From assembly GCA_949292785.1 (NCBI GenBank), contig CASFBK010000009.1:1-64000 (forward strand): a stretch of DNA of 64,000 bases, in the 5' to 3' direction. This DNA comes from an uncultured Eubacteriales bacterium (GTDB taxonomy: Bacteria; Bacillota; Clostridia; Lachnospirales; Lachnospiraceae). A program made the translations under genes and the position numbers. The notes under the pieces were generated by a model that worked only from the letters and a program-made list of their open reading frames with translations, was not told the DNA's origin and did no database searches. Positions 44,352 to 52,736 of this stretch are shown piece after piece; the stretch's first letter is position 1; each line of letters opens with the position of its first letter.

Positions 44352-45053
44352 TTATAAGTCCTCCAATTCTGCTGCCGGAACTCTTGTCTCATTTTTATAT
44401 TCCTTATGTATCTGCCCGTCTTTGATAATAATGACCTTGTGAACCATGTTTTTAATGGAATTATTATGAGTTACCAAAAGCATGGTAGTACCATATTTCT
44501 GATTGATTTTCTCCAACAGGATTAAGATATCCCGAGAGGTCTTAGAATCCAGGGCACCTGTTGGCTCATCCAAAAGAAGCAGCTTTGGATTCTTAATCAA
44601 GGCTCTTGCTATGGCACACCGCTGCTGCTGACCGCCGGAAAGCTGGGAAGGGAACTTGTTCTGATGCTCGGTCAGCCCCAGTATTTCCAGAAGCTCCTCC
44701 ATATTGAGAGGATTCTTTGCCAGATATTCGCACACCTGAATGTTCTCCCGTACTGTAAGATTGGGCACCAGATTATAAAACTGAAAAATAAATCCAAGGT
44801 TTTCTCTGCGGTAATCGGACAATGCCTCCTGTTTTAAGCCAACGATTTCCTTTCCGTCTACCGAAATAGAGCCGGAGTCCAAGGTGTCCAGCCCGCCAAT
44901 ACAGTTTAAGAACGTGGACTTTCCGGAACCACTGGTTCCCTGAATGACACACATTTCTCCCTGCTCCACTCCGGTGGTAATTCCCTTTAACACCTGAATG
45001 TAGCTTCCATCCTTTCCATAGCTTTTTTTCATGTTCTTTACTTCAAGATACAT
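44352..45053 (-). CDS. MacB/LolD-type ABC transporter ATPase
   Basis: A 233-residue ATPase with Walker A GTSGSGKS, LSGGQQQR and LLLDEPTGALD. Two adjacent ATG codons (45056 and 45053) follow AGGAGG; the second has the better spacing. It lies directly upstream of the large permease gene and downstream of a TetR gene. A perfect 11-bp dyad at 45105-45129, matching the TetR operators upstream, lies in front of it. Confidence 0.87.
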   Translation of the reverse strand: MYLEVKNMKKSYGKDGSYIQVLKGITTGVEQGEMCVIQGTSGSGKSTFLNCIGGLDTLDSGSISVDGKEIVGLKQEALSDYRRENLGFIFQFYNLVPNLTVRENIQVCEYLAKNPLNMEELLEILGLTEHQNKFPSQLSGGQQQRCAIARALIKNPKLLLLDEPTGALDSKTSRDILILLEKINQKYGTTMLLVTHNNSIKNMVHKVIIIKDGQIHKEYKNETRVPAAELEDL

Positions 45054-45104
45054 CATTCTTCCTCCTTACTTTTCCTGACCTTTGATTTCCTGATAATTTT
45101 TTTC

Positions 45105-45129
45105 ATCAACATAACACCGTTATGTTGAT
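45105..45129. promoter_or_regulatory. TetR operator upstream of the ATPase/permease genes
   Basis: Perfect 11-bp arms ATCAACATAAC / GTTATGTTGAT (45105-45115 with 45119-45129) around ACC. It shares AACATAAC-N3-GTTATGTT with the two sites upstream of the TetR gene at 45194. Confidence 0.75.
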
Positions 45130-45193
45130 AGTATTTTTTAAGCTATTGGATAATATCGATTCCGATACCCCAATAGCCAAGAGCCTATAACCT

Positions 45194-45805
45194 TTACCGA
45201 AACAGTCCGAACCAGCCTGCAATCAGAAAGTTCATAATAATCTTTGAATGCTTCAACGCTTCCTCTTCCAGAGGTTCGTGGGTCAGCATATGAATAAATA
45301 CATCGATTTCCATATGTGAAATCCAATGAATAGAATAATCATCCACCCGGGGCTTGTGAAGAAAAGCAGAATAGCGGTCTGCCATAATCCGGTAGTGCTT
45401 CTGGGTCACTTCAATGAATCTGTCCGTAAAATTCTCATAGCAGGAGCCCTGGCTTTTTTCTACCAAAAGCAGGAATTCCTCCCGGTACTGATACAGAAAC
45501 CGGGTAATTTTCTCCATTGTCACCCTGTCCTCTTCAAAGTCGCCCATTTCCTTTATGTTCTCTATTACATAATCTTTTTCCGAAGCATAATGCTCATTCA
45601 TGAACCGATACAGTGTCTCCAATGGTTCTCTTATCAGACTGCCGAACAAATCCTCCTTATCCTTAAAAAAGAAATACAATGCTCCGGTGGTCACTCCGGC
45701 ATCCTTGCAGATATTCCGCAAAGACGCTTTCATATATCCCTTTTCCATAAACTCTTTCTTCGCACTGACTAACAGCTTCTGTTTGGTTTCCTTATCATTA
45801 TTCAA
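45194..45805 (-). CDS. TetR-family regulator of the 41796-45053 ABC operon
   Basis: A 203-residue TetR regulator with its helix-turn-helix near 20-55 (ASLRNICKDAGVTTGALYFFF). Two tandem operators overlap its promoter, and a third, perfect copy lies in front of the ATPase gene, so it very likely represses both itself and the transporter. The transporter genes follow 140 bp downstream on the same strand. Confidence 0.86.
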   Translation of the reverse strand: MNNDKETKQKLLVSAKKEFMEKGYMKASLRNICKDAGVTTGALYFFFKDKEDLFGSLIREPLETLYRFMNEHYASEKDYVIENIKEMGDFEEDRVTMEKITRFLYQYREEFLLLVEKSQGSCYENFTDRFIEVTQKHYRIMADRYSAFLHKPRVDDYSIHWISHMEIDVFIHMLTHEPLEEEALKHSKIIMNFLIAGWFGLFR

Positions 45806-45874
45806 CTTTCTTTCCTCCTGCCGCTCTCTATTCTACAGTTTCTTTCTATTCTTCTTTATAAAAAACTGAGGCAA

Positions 45875-45911
45875 GATAACAACGTTATGTTAAATAACAC
45901 TGTTATGTTAC
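45875..45911. promoter_or_regulatory. Tandem TetR operators
   Basis: AAGATAAC-AAC-GTTATGTT (45875-45893) and TAAATAAC-ACT-GTTATGTT (45893-45911), centres 18 bp apart. The second overlaps the -10 of the TetR promoter. Confidence 0.7.
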
Positions 45912-45935
45912 CTCATATTTTTCCTTTTGTCAACC
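45907..45935 (-). promoter_or_regulatory. Promoter of the TetR gene at 45194
   Basis: Minus-strand TTGACA (45930-45935), a 17-bp spacer and TAACAT (45907-45912). Confidence 0.7.
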
Positions 45936-45986
45936 CATATCAGATAAACTCGCAAAAAGAAGCCTCTATCTTTATCTGCTTTCCAA

Positions 45987-48062
45987 TTAGGAAAGCAGAT
46001 TTTCCATACTTTTCAAACTGATGACCAGCGTTGAGGTATTATGCAGTAATGCTGAAGTGGTAGGCGGAATCACTCCTGCTACCCCCAACACAATCAATCC
46101 CGCATTAAAGCCTACGATGGTCCGATAGTTTTTATGGATTCGCTTCATCAATGCATTACTGATTGCCTTCAAGGTCACAATCTCATACAAGTCATCTGCT
46201 CCTATGGTAACATCTGCAATTTCTCTCGCAATCTCCGCCCCATCACTGATGGCAATTCCAACATCAGCCGCAGAGAGCGCAGGGGAGTCATTGATTCCGT
46301 CCCCTATCATAATGACTTTTCTACCCTTTGCCTTTTCTCTTTCCACAAATCCTGCCTTATCTTCCGGAAGAACCTCTGCGTAATATTCGTCCACACCTAC
46401 TCGCTCTGCGATTGCCTTTGCAGTCCGTTCACTGTCTCCGGTCATCATAACTACCTTGCTGATTCCTGCCTTTTTCAGAGAATTTACCACGGCTGCCGCC
46501 TCTTCTCGCAGCGGGTCCTCAATACATATTACCGCTGCCAGCTCGTTTTCAATCGCCAGATACAGATGGGAATATTCCCCCGGAAGCTCCTCGAACCGTT
46601 CCTGATATTCTTTCGGAATCCTGCAATTTTCATCTTCAAATACAAAGTGATAGCTTCCTATCACTACTTTTTTATGATTAATCATGCTGGAAATACCGTG
46701 TGCAACAATATATTCCACCTTTGAATGCAGTTCTTCATGGATCAGATTCTTTTCCTTTGCCGCATCCACGACTGCTTTTGCCATAGAATGTGGAAAATGC
46801 TCTTCTAAACATGCAGCAATCCGCAATAGCTCATCCGGTTCTTCTCCGTTAAAGGAAACCACCTGTACTACAGTAGGCTGTGCCTTAGTCAGAGTTCCCG
46901 TCTTATCAAACACAACCGTGTCTGCCTCTGCCATTGCTTCTAAATACTTTCCGCCTTTTACCGTAACATTATACACACTGGCTTCTCTGATTGCAGACAA
47001 CACCGAAATCGGCATGGCAAGCTTAAGGGCACAAGAAAAATCAACCATCAATATGGACAGCGCCTTGGTAACATTTCTGGTGAAAAGGTAAGTAAGCCCT
47101 GTTCCTGCCAATGTATATGGAACCAGCTTATCTGCAAGATGCTCCGCTTTTCCTTCTAAGGAGGATTTCAATTTCTCGGATTCCTCAATCATGGTCACAA
47201 TCTTTTCAAATCTGCTGGAGCCATTTACCTCCTTTACACGAATGGTCAGTTCTCCCTCTTCTACTACCGTTCCTGCATACACAAATCCATCCTTACATTT
47301 GCGCACCGGCATGGATTCTCCGGTAAGAGATGCCTGATTGACCATTGCCTCTCCGGAAATAACGGTTCCGTCAAAAGGTATGACATTTCCCATATGCACC
47401 CGAACCAAATCCGATTCCTTAATCTCTGTGGCAGGAACCAGAATCTCCTGCTGCCCATTACACAACCACACTTTGCTGACATTCAAAGACATACTTCTTG
47501 CCAAATCATCTACTGATTTCTTGTGAGTCCATTCCTCTAATATTTCTCCGATGCCCAGTAAGAACATAACAGAACCTGCTGTGTTAATATCATTTCTAAA
47601 TAGAGATACACCAATCGCCGTAGCATCCAGAACCGGAACCTCTATTTTTCCTTTTGCCAATGTGGTAATGCCCTTCCACAAATATTTTACAGACTTTATG
47701 GCTGCGATTCCTGCTTTTAACGGATATGGTAAAAACACCTTACTTCCTATATGCAGAACCACTTTATTTACCAGCTTATCCCAGTACAACTGGTTCAATT
47801 CCCTGCCGGAATTCTTTAAAAATACCTCCGGCACTTCCACGTTTTCATACTGAAACCTTCTTAAGGTATCAATCATGTCCTCCCTGCTTCCCACATAACA
47901 AATGGTAGCATCCTGTACACGCTCCTGCACCTTTACAGAGGTCACGAACTTCTGTGTACTTAAATAATACTGTAAAATATCTGCCTGCTCGTAAGTCATT
48001 CTATTTTGCATCACGTGGATTCGAATTCTGCCCTTGATTTCGTGTTTTATCACAAATCTCAT
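45987..48062 (-). CDS. Heavy-metal P1B-type ATPase with atypical membrane motif
   Basis: A 691-residue P1B ATPase. A degenerate HMA-like N-terminus lacks CxxC; TGES is at 247-250, the phosphorylated Asp386 lies in DKTGT, and GDGINDSPAL follows. The usual CPC metal motif of the transport helix is replaced by Phe-Ser-Cys (342-344, followed by ALKLAMP), so only one Cys is kept. This suggests a metal other than Cu or the usual Zn/Cd site; mycobacterial CtpC-like pumps (Mn/Zn) are a possible comparison. The small DUF6110-like gene upstream is a likely partner, but a terminator separates the two. Confidence 0.83.
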   Translation of the reverse strand: MRFVIKHEIKGRIRIHVMQNRMTYEQADILQYYLSTQKFVTSVKVQERVQDATICYVGSREDMIDTLRRFQYENVEVPEVFLKNSGRELNQLYWDKLVNKVVLHIGSKVFLPYPLKAGIAAIKSVKYLWKGITTLAKGKIEVPVLDATAIGVSLFRNDINTAGSVMFLLGIGEILEEWTHKKSVDDLARSMSLNVSKVWLCNGQQEILVPATEIKESDLVRVHMGNVIPFDGTVISGEAMVNQASLTGESMPVRKCKDGFVYAGTVVEEGELTIRVKEVNGSSRFEKIVTMIEESEKLKSSLEGKAEHLADKLVPYTLAGTGLTYLFTRNVTKALSILMVDFSCALKLAMPISVLSAIREASVYNVTVKGGKYLEAMAEADTVVFDKTGTLTKAQPTVVQVVSFNGEEPDELLRIAACLEEHFPHSMAKAVVDAAKEKNLIHEELHSKVEYIVAHGISSMINHKKVVIGSYHFVFEDENCRIPKEYQERFEELPGEYSHLYLAIENELAAVICIEDPLREEAAAVVNSLKKAGISKVVMMTGDSERTAKAIAERVGVDEYYAEVLPEDKAGFVEREKAKGRKVIMIGDGINDSPALSAADVGIAISDGAEIAREIADVTIGADDLYEIVTLKAISNALMKRIHKNYRTIVGFNAGLIVLGVAGVIPPTTSALLHNTSTLVISLKSMENLLS

Positions 48063-48118
48063 GTATTTTCCTTCTTTCTTATGCTTCTCATGATTGTAAC
48101 GCGATTTCCCATCATATA

Positions 48119-48147
48119 AAAAACACCTGCAGATTCCTGCAGGTGTT
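48119..48147 (-). terminator. Terminator of the DUF6110-like gene
   Basis: A perfect 11-bp stem AACACCTGCAG / CTGCAGGTGTT (48122-48132 with 48137-48147), followed on the minus strand by a T run. It ends the small gene's transcript 57 bp before the P-type ATPase start. Confidence 0.8.
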
Positions 48148-48157
48148 CTGTCTTGCT

Positions 48158-48454
48158 TTATTCTGCTTCTGTTTCTTCGACTTTTTCTGTTACATCTTCA
48201 TATTCAGCTTCCTTAGCTGCTCTATCTTCATTAATCTGCTGAGCTTCTGCATAAATATCTTCTGCGTTTTCCTGAATATTCGTTGCAGTCTTCATAACAC
48301 ATTCCTTTGCACGCAGTACGGCTGCGGTACAATTTGTATATACTTTTTTAGCATCTTTACTTGCCAATATTTTCACACCGGCAGTTCCAAAGAGCACCCC
48401 TGCAGCAAAGATTCCTGTTTTCTTTATATTGATTTTCTTAAGACAATCTAACAT
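48158..48454 (-). CDS. Small membrane protein, DUF6110/YtxH-like
   Basis: A 98-residue protein. A Gly/Ala-rich membrane segment (about 13-32) is followed by an amphipathic helical region with two Cys (42 and 52) and an acidic Glu-rich tail. The layout matches DUF6110, found beside heavy-metal ATPases in gut Firmicutes. It also parallels the mycobacterial PacL (DUF1490) chaperones that accompany CtpC/CtpG/CtpV: a Gly-rich span plus an acidic metal-binding tail. That parallel is my inference. Confidence 0.7.
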   Translation of the reverse strand: MLDCLKKINIKKTGIFAAGVLFGTAGVKILASKDAKKVYTNCTAAVLRAKECVMKTATNIQENAEDIYAEAQQINEDRAAKEAEYEDVTEKVEETEAE

Positions 48455-48584
48455 GATAAGTTCCTCCTTTGCTTTCTCTACTGTACAGAAAATATTTTAC
48501 ATCCATACGCTTATATTTTCCATGTATTTTGTACTTAATGATAAATTTTATCATTTATTCTCTCTTTTGCTGATTGCTTATGTC

Positions 48585-48619
48585 CAAAAAAAGAGCCGCC
48601 ACATTACGGTGACAGCTCT
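48585..48619 (-). terminator. Terminator of the butyrate cluster
   Basis: On the minus strand an 11-bp stem with two G-U pairs (48609-48619 with 48592-48602) is followed by seven T, 23 bp past the etfA stop codon. Confidence 0.8.
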
Positions 48620-48641
48620 CTCATAAAATCATAATTTTTTA

Positions 48642-49679
48642 TTATTTTGCTTCGGCTTCAGCCTTTAAAGCTTTTGTTAAAGCAGGAACAATTTTGTTCA
48701 AATCTCCAACCAAACCATAATCTGCTACTTCAAAGATAGGAGCGGATTCATCTTTGTTGATTGCAATAATAAGATCAGAATCTTCCATACCAGAAACGTG
48801 CTGGATTGCTCCTGAAATACCGATTGCAAAGTAAATCTGAGGACGAACTGTCTTACCTGTCTGTCCAACCTGTAAATCTACTGGTAACCAGCCATTTTCA
48901 ACAGCTGCACGAGAACAGCTTACGGTTCCGCCTAAAACTTCTGCAAGTTCCTCTAACTGTTTGAAGTTTTCCTTAGAACCAACTCCACGACCACCGGATA
49001 CTAATACTTTTGCATCCATGATGTTTGCCGTATTCTTTACAGCCTTTACAACATTTAAGATTTCAACATATCTGTCGTTTGGTGTAAATCCTGGATTGTA
49101 TTCGATTACTTCTGCCTTTGCACCCTTTACCGGAGCAATTTTCTGCATAACGCCTGGACGAACAGTTGCCATCTGAGGACGGTTGTCTGGGCAAGCGATT
49201 GTAGCGATTGTATTTCCACCAAATGCAGGACGTGTCATCAGTAACTGATTTGGCTTCTGATTTGGTCCTGGATTGATTGGGAAATTACCAATCTCAAGTA
49301 CAGTACAGTCAGCTGTAAGACCTGTTGCAACTCTTGCAGAAACAGTAGGACCAAGGTCACGACCGATTGCAGTTGCACCAACTAACATAATTTCCGGTTT
49401 ATATTCATTGATAACAGATGCAAGCGCATGTGCATATGGCTCAGTTCTGTAATCTTTTAATTCTGGGTCATCAACAACGATAACCTTATCTGCTCCGTAC
49501 TCAGCTAATTCATCAACAAGACCCTTTACATCAGATCCTATTAATACTGCTGTTACGTCTGTATTTAAATCTTTTGCTAAGTCTTTACCTTTACCAAGTA
49601 ATTCAAATGCAACGCCATCTAAAACGTTGTCTACCTGCTGTGCAAAGACAAATACTCCTTTATATGCTTCTAAACCCAT
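48642..49679 (-). CDS. etfA: Electron transfer flavoprotein alpha subunit
   Basis: A 345-residue EtfA. The C-terminal FAD-binding region is visible (SGGRGVGSKENF near 208, then QVGQTGKTVRP and FAIGISGAIQH). With EtfB and Bcd it would reduce crotonyl-CoA to butyryl-CoA with NADH; in related clostridia this complex bifurcates electrons to ferredoxin. The ATG at 49679 is preferred; two GTG codons at 49691 and 49688 are in frame and nearer to the ribosome site. It is the last gene of the cluster. Confidence 0.93.
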   Translation of the reverse strand: MGLEAYKGVFVFAQQVDNVLDGVAFELLGKGKDLAKDLNTDVTAVLIGSDVKGLVDELAEYGADKVIVVDDPELKDYRTEPYAHALASVINEYKPEIMLVGATAIGRDLGPTVSARVATGLTADCTVLEIGNFPINPGPNQKPNQLLMTRPAFGGNTIATIACPDNRPQMATVRPGVMQKIAPVKGAKAEVIEYNPGFTPNDRYVEILNVVKAVKNTANIMDAKVLVSGGRGVGSKENFKQLEELAEVLGGTVSCSRAAVENGWLPVDLQVGQTGKTVRPQIYFAIGISGAIQHVSGMEDSDLIIAINKDESAPIFEVADYGLVGDLNKIVPALTKALKAEAEAK

Positions 49680-49704
49680 CTTGTTCACCACTCTTCCTTA
49701 TATA

Positions 49705-50490
49705 CTAGATAATATGTTTTTCTTTGAACTTTCCAACTAAAGCATTCACTAATTCTTCTGGAGAATCACCTGCTAACATCTCTCCAGCTCCCTTGGCAAC
49801 TTTATCAGATGCCTTTGCAATCTTTGTTGGAGAGCCTTTCAGACCAAGGTTTGCATCATCAACATCTTTTAAGTCTGCTCTTCCCCATACGGTTACTTCT
49901 TTGTCATATGCATCGAAGATTCCGCCCGGAGTCATGTAACGTGGCTCATTTAATTCAGATAACGCTGTAATTAAGCAAGGCATTTTTACCTTTAACTCAT
50001 GATATCTGTCTTCGTACTGACGCTGTACAATAACAGAATCTCCTTCCACCTTGATATCCTGTGCATAAGAAATAACCGGAAGTCCAAGATGTTCTGCAAT
50101 CTGAGGTCCAACCTGTGCAGTATCTCCGTCGATAGCCTGACGTCCTGTAATAATCAAATCATATTCAAGATTTCTGATTGCTCCGGCAATTGTAGTAGAA
50201 GTAGCCCATGTATCTGCTCCACCTAATACTCTGTCTGTTACAAGAATTCCTTTGTCTGCACCCATTGCTAATGCTTCACGAAGAACTTCATCAGCCTTTG
50301 GAAGTCCCATAGTAAGTACAGTTACTTCTGCACCATACTGATCTTTTAATCTAAGTGCTGCTTCCAAACCTGCTTTATCATCCGGGTTCATAATAGTAAG
50401 CATTGCAGCTCTATTCAAAGTACCGTCTGGATTAAATTTAACTCCGCCTTTTGTATCTGGTACCTGTTTTACACATACAACTATTTTCAC
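49705..50490 (-). CDS. etfB: Electron transfer flavoprotein beta subunit
   Basis: A 261-residue EtfB. It starts with the family motif MKIVVCVKQVPDT and contains the adenine-nucleotide-binding part with the GRQAIDGDTAQVGP segment near 117-130. It forms the heterodimer with EtfA that feeds electrons to butyryl-CoA dehydrogenase. The genes are 13-25 bp apart depending on the etfA start. Confidence 0.94.
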   Translation of the reverse strand: MKIVVCVKQVPDTKGGVKFNPDGTLNRAAMLTIMNPDDKAGLEAALRLKDQYGAEVTVLTMGLPKADEVLREALAMGADKGILVTDRVLGGADTWATSTTIAGAIRNLEYDLIITGRQAIDGDTAQVGPQIAEHLGLPVISYAQDIKVEGDSVIVQRQYEDRYHELKVKMPCLITALSELNEPRYMTPGGIFDAYDKEVTVWGRADLKDVDDANLGLKGSPTKIAKASDKVAKGAGEMLAGDSPEELVNALVGKFKEKHII

Positions 50491-50534
50491 GGTATTTCAC
50501 TCCTTATATTTTCTTTTTATTTTGCTTATCGCGA

Positions 50535-51689
50535 CTATTTAAGTAATGCGCCAGAAATAACCATACGCTGAACTTCAGAAGTTCCCTCGTAGATTTCAGT
50601 AATCTTAGCATCACGCATCATACGCTCTACATCGTATTCTCTGATGTATCCGTATCCACCAAACAGCTGAACAACTTCTGTTGTTACTGCCATAGCGGTT
50701 TCTGCTGCAAATAACTTAGCCTTAGCAGCTTCTACAGAATATACCTTCTGTGTTGCTTTTGCCATAGCTGCCTTGTATACAAGCATCTGAGCAGCTTCAA
50801 TTCTTGCAGCCATATCTGCTAACTTGAACTGTGTGTTCTGCTGAGCTGCGATAGAACGTCCGAACTGCTTTCTTTCCTTGGTGTATTCGATTGCTCTATC
50901 TAATGCACCTTCTGCAATACCAAGTGCCTGAGCTGCAATACCGATACGTCCGCCATCCAGAGTATGCATAGCGATTGGGAATCCTTTTCCTTCTGGTCCT
51001 AACAGCGCATCCTTTGGAATTCTGCAGTCTTCAAAGATTAATTCATATGTAGAAGAACCGCGGATACCCATTTTCTTTTCTTTGGTTCCGAAAGAGAATC
51101 CTGGAGCTCCCTTTTCTACAATAAATGCGGAGAAGTTCTTTTTCTTTCTTCCTCTCTTATCTTCTGTAACACTTGTAATCGCGATTACAATGTAAACGTC
51201 TGCAACTTTACCATTTGTAATAAAGCACTTAGAACCGTTTAATACCCATTCATCACCATCTAATACAGCCTTTGTCTGGCAGCCCTGAGCATCTGTACCA
51301 GCACCTGGCTCTGTTAAACCGAATGCACCAAGCTTCTCACCTTTTGCAAGTGGTGTAACATATTTCTGCTTCTGCTCTTCTGTACCATATGTCAGAATTG
51401 GGTCAATACAAAGAGATGTATGTGCAGATACAATAACACCGGTTGTAGCACACACTTTGGATAATTCCTCTACACACATAGCATATGTTAAAGGATCACA
51501 TCCCTGTCCGCCATATTCCTTTGGCACTGGAATTCCCATAAAGCCGTATTTTGCCATTTTATCCACTGTTCCCTGTGGAAATACTTCTGTCTCATCAACT
51601 TCCTGCGCGAGAGGCTTTACTTCTGTTTCAGCAAAGTCTCTGAACAGAGTTCTTGCCATTTCATGTTTTTTATCTAAAGAAAAATCCAT
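50535..51689 (-). CDS. bcd: Butyryl-CoA dehydrogenase
   Basis: A 384-residue acyl-CoA dehydrogenase of the short-chain type. Visible are the [14 protein letters not shown] flavin/substrate segment, the [11 protein letters not shown] helix and, near the C-terminus, the [11 protein letters not shown] segment holding the catalytic Glu. It catalyses crotonyl-CoA reduction in the butyrate pathway. It sits between hbd and etfB, the usual order in Lachnospiraceae. Confidence 0.94.
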   Translation of the reverse strand: MDFSLDKKHEMARTLFRDFAETEVKPLAQEVDETEVFPQGTVDKMAKYGFMGIPVPKEYGGQGCDPLTYAMCVEELSKVCATTGVIVSAHTSLCIDPILTYGTEEQKQKYVTPLAKGEKLGAFGLTEPGAGTDAQGCQTKAVLDGDEWVLNGSKCFITNGKVADVYIVIAITSVTEDKRGRKKKNFSAFIVEKGAPGFSFGTKEKKMGIRGSSTYELIFEDCRIPKDALLGPEGKGFPIAMHTLDGGRIGIAAQALGIAEGALDRAIEYTKERKQFGRSIAAQQNTQFKLADMAARIEAAQMLVYKAAMAKATQKVYSVEAAKAKLFAAETAMAVTTEVVQLFGGYGYIREYDVERMMRDAKITEIYEGTSEVQRMVISGALLK

Positions 51690-51744
51690 GATATTTTTTC
51701 CTCCATTTTATATATTTTTATAAACTTACATTTACCTGATATAA

Positions 51745-52617
51745 TTACTGAGCGTCAACCGGAGTCTTGGTACGATCTGCATTATAAATATAAAATCCTT
51801 TTCCGCTCTTAACTCCGAGATTACCGCCACGAACCATTTTACGAAGTAATGGGCATGCACGATATTTGCTGTCGCCAGTCTCGTTGTAAAGAACATCCAT
51901 AATTGCAAGACAGATATCTAATCCGATAAAGTCTCCTAACTCAAGTGGTCCCATTGGATGGTTTGCACCAAGCTTCATAGCTGCATCAATACCTGCGATA
52001 TCAGAAACACCTTCCATTTTGATGAATGCTGCTTCGTTAATCATTGGGATTAAGATACGGTTTACAACGAAACCTGCTGCTTCATTAACCTGAACCGGAG
52101 TTTTTCCGATTTCTTCAGAAATCTTCTTAATAGCCTCTACGGTCTCAGCCGGTGTATTCACACCTGCGATTACTTCGATTAATTTCATTCTGTCAGCAGG
52201 ATTGAAGAAATGCATTCCTACCATTGGACGTGTAAGACCATTTCCAATTTCTGTAATAGAAAGACTGGATGTATTGGAAGCAAAGATGCATTCCGGTTTT
52301 GCAATCTTATCTAATTCAGAAAATGTAGTTTTCTTAACTTCCATATTTTCAAATGCTGCTTCTACGATCAAATCACAATCTGCACAAAGGTCTTCCTTTA
52401 ATCCTGGTGTGATTTTAGCAAGAATAGCATCTACTGCTTCCTGTGTCATTTTTCCTTTTTCTACAAGTCTTGCATATCCTTTTTCGATTTTTGCTTTTCC
52501 ATTGTCAGCCCACTCCTGCTTAATATCGCAAAGTGCAACTTCATATCCATCGGTCTGAGCGAATGCTTTCGCAATTCCCTGTCCCATTGTTCCTGCTCCA
52601 ATAACTCCAACTTTCAT
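51745..52617 (-). CDS. hbd: 3-hydroxybutyryl-CoA dehydrogenase
   Basis: A 290-residue NAD(P)-dependent dehydrogenase. The N-terminal GAGTMGQGIA dinucleotide fold, the MHFFNPADRM segment with the catalytic His, and NEAAGFVVNRI are present. It reduces acetoacetyl-CoA to 3-hydroxybutyryl-CoA, between thiolase and crotonase steps. A strong ribosome site (AGGAGG) precedes the ATG. No crotonase gene lies between it and thl. Confidence 0.94.
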   Translation of the reverse strand: MKVGVIGAGTMGQGIAKAFAQTDGYEVALCDIKQEWADNGKAKIEKGYARLVEKGKMTQEAVDAILAKITPGLKEDLCADCDLIVEAAFENMEVKKTTFSELDKIAKPECIFASNTSSLSITEIGNGLTRPMVGMHFFNPADRMKLIEVIAGVNTPAETVEAIKKISEEIGKTPVQVNEAAGFVVNRILIPMINEAAFIKMEGVSDIAGIDAAMKLGANHPMGPLELGDFIGLDICLAIMDVLYNETGDSKYRACPLLRKMVRGGNLGVKSGKGFYIYNADRTKTPVDAQ

Positions 52618-52736
52618 CGTTGTGCCTCCTAAATATATATTTTATTACTTTTTTAATAACCTGACTTATACGCTCGCTAAGTGGACAAACCACTGTGCAA
52701 GCACGCAATTTGTCCACTCAACTCACTATTTTTAAA
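52618..52736. other. thl-hbd spacer with long hairpin
   Basis: Holds a perfect 10-bp inverted repeat AGTGGACAAA / TTTGTCCACT (52680-52689 with 52709-52718) with an inner GTGC-AA-GCAC dyad. It has no T tract, so it is not a normal terminator. It may protect or process the mRNA, or be an inserted repeat. Confidence 0.6.

Noticed and set aside
52680-52718. Terminator between thl and hbd
   Set aside because: The stem is strong but has no T tract on the minus strand, so transcription termination is unlikely.
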